Below are positions 10,301 through 10,757 of a DNA stretch of 10,757 nt, piece after piece (the first letter of the stretch is position 1; each line of letters opens with the position of its first letter). The notes beneath the pieces are model-generated. The model did not search any database. It saw only the letters and a list, made by a program, of their open reading frames with translations, and had not been told where the DNA came from. This stretch comes from Baffinella frigidus. Lineage: Eukaryota > Cryptophyceae > Cryptomonadales > Baffinellaceae. Both the position numbers and the translations under genes were made by a program. The DNA is taken from assembly GCA_026770585.1 (NCBI GenBank), contig MU646469.1, positions 187,085-197,841 of the forward strand, given 5' to 3'.

Positions 10301-10435
10301 GAGAGGGAATTTCTATCTTAACACCAAACTTGTATTTCCCACGTGTAGCCTGTCGTGGTAACAACTGCCCCCCTCTAAATCAATAAACCTTTGAATTAAT
10401 TTGATTTAATTTAATTAATCAAAAATATTCGCCAG
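10301..10435. other. AT-rich unassigned segment
   Basis: ACACCAAACTTGTATTTCCC, then TTAATTTGATTTAATTTAAT. It ends ATATTCGCCAG, the acceptor of copy 4. No repeat partner was found inside the window except the general AT-rich character of the module J insertions. Confidence 0.4.
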
Positions 10436-10496
10436 GTGCATGAGTTGCGGAGGACCTCGACAGATGCGATGCGGCAGACACGGACGTCATCACCCA
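10436..10496 (+). pseudogene. Module J copy 4, 2-base insertion
   Basis: Starts VHELRRTSTDA like copy 5, but ACAGATGCGATGCGGCAGAC has two extra bases, which shifts the conserved AADTDVI out of frame. It then enters the AT-rich insertion, and its 3' half is missing. Confidence 0.5.
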
Positions 10497-10514
10497 GGAT
10501 TATTGGGGGGGGTA

Positions 10515-10579
10515 TGTAATTTAATTAGGATTCATAAGTAAAATTACCTATGCCATAGTAATTCCTCCTATGATTTCTT
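10515..10579. repeat. AT-rich insertion in module J, copy 4
   Basis: TTTAATTAGGATTCATAAGT, AAAATTACCTATGCCATAGT and CTCCTATGATTTCT as at 9870. The exon end that should follow is deleted, and the TGGGTTCCGACACCTGATGC intron sequence begins directly. Confidence 0.7.
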
Positions 10580-10615
10580 GGGTTCCGACACCTGATGCAG
10601 ATAACCCGAATCCAG

Positions 10616-10696
10616 GTGCAGGAGTTGCGGAGGACCTCTACAGATGTGGCAGATACGGATGTGATCCTCAGACGCGCCGGCGAACTCGAAGCTGAG
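10616..10696 (+). CDS. Module J copy 5, intact coiled-coil exon
   Basis: Eighty-one bases, 27 codons, phase 0, between AATCCAG and GTCAACC. It starts VQELRRTSTDVAD and ends VILRRAGELEAE. It is free of the AT-rich insertion seen in copies 1, 2 and 4, so it is either the ancestral form or a precise loss. V1, L4, then V, I, L and L towards the end suit an interrupted coiled coil. The exon lies at the window edge, and a GA microsatellite begins in the intron within ten bases of the donor. Not a recognised family. Confidence 0.6.
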
Positions 10697-10703
10697 GTCA
10701 ACC

Positions 10704-10724
10704 CAGAGAGAGAGAGAGAGAGAG

Positions 10725-10757
<33 letters not shown>
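10704..10757. repeat. GA dinucleotide microsatellite, open at window end
   Basis: AGAGAG run interrupted once by GGAT, continuing to the last base, so its full length is unknown. It is in the intron after the module J exon. Confidence 0.95.

Noticed and set aside
10167-10361. 64-codon + frame and an overlapping 85-codon - frame
   Set aside because: The + frame reads module J copy 3 out of its conserved frame, and the - frame is antisense to it.
1-10757. A true chromosome end
   Set aside because: The repeat is degenerate, in both orientations and interrupted by exons and elements. No terminal homogeneous run reaches either window edge.

Overview
The window is eukaryotic. It has no bacterial-type operon, no long open reading frame, and no tRNA or rRNA that I can recognise. 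Most of it is degenerate seven-base repeat related to the plant/algal telomere motif CCCTAAA/TTTAGGG, with variants such as CCCCAAA, CCCTGAA, CCTTGAA, CCCTAGA and CCCTCGA. Short GC-rich protein-coding blocks of about 45-100 bases are embedded in it. The best of these start after CAG and end before GT, so they look like small exons with telomere-like introns. A green-lineage or other alga with TTTAGGG telomeres is my best guess, but the sequence does not fix the taxon.

All convincing exons lie on the + strand. They fall into about ten modules, most of them copied locally: A (HSDFMTGIV type, 10-814), B (LVEPHLAGTDHLE type, 1217-1498), C (LGAALNTHLDELV, 1761-1808), D (ending DYESE, 2199-2643), E (LQEEVSGKERALAAL type, 2969-4151), F (VLDLRAQVDAL type, 4425-5775), G (EADSHMAKEM type, 6159-7454), H (FESMRREKEQLHAE type, 8050-8506), I (a 270-base charged coiled-coil exon, 9063-9332, with a related fragment at 9544) and J (VQELRRTST ... 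AGELEAE type, 9795-10696; a decayed relative sits at 68-98). The best D to J copies are 54, 57, 60, 69, 81, 96 and 270 bases, all multiples of three and in phase 0. Several show heptad spacing of hydrophobic residues. I infer one long coiled-coil gene, or the wreck of one, in which almost every exon has been tandemly duplicated and many copies have decayed.

A third layer is a collection of short inverted-repeat elements (about 65-165 bases, MITE-like) that sit between or inside exon copies: 99-238 and 9344-9481 (one family, with a near-perfect 22-base hairpin), 398-461 and 2400-2462 (inverted pair), 2337-2373, 2506-2610 and 9624-9785 (one family), 2732-2864 and 3150-3239, 3951-4081, 4939-5075 and 7105-7243 (inverted pair), 5208-5295, 5490-5653, 5784-5930, and fold-backs at 4181-4246 and 7331-7413. 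None encodes a transposase here.

Layout: 1-814 module A with insertions; 815-2198 mostly telomere-like repeat with B and C; 2199-2968 D and mobile-element debris; 2969-4246 the E array; 4247-5930 the F array and four elements; 5931-7620 the G array with two elements; 7621-8049 mixed; 8050-8506 H with a 20-base minisatellite; 8507-9062 telomere-like repeat; 9063-10696 I and J with AT-rich insertions; 10704-10757 a GA microsatellite that runs off the end.

I recognise no module as a named protein, so gene symbols are left empty. Whether any of this is expressed cannot be told from the sequence.
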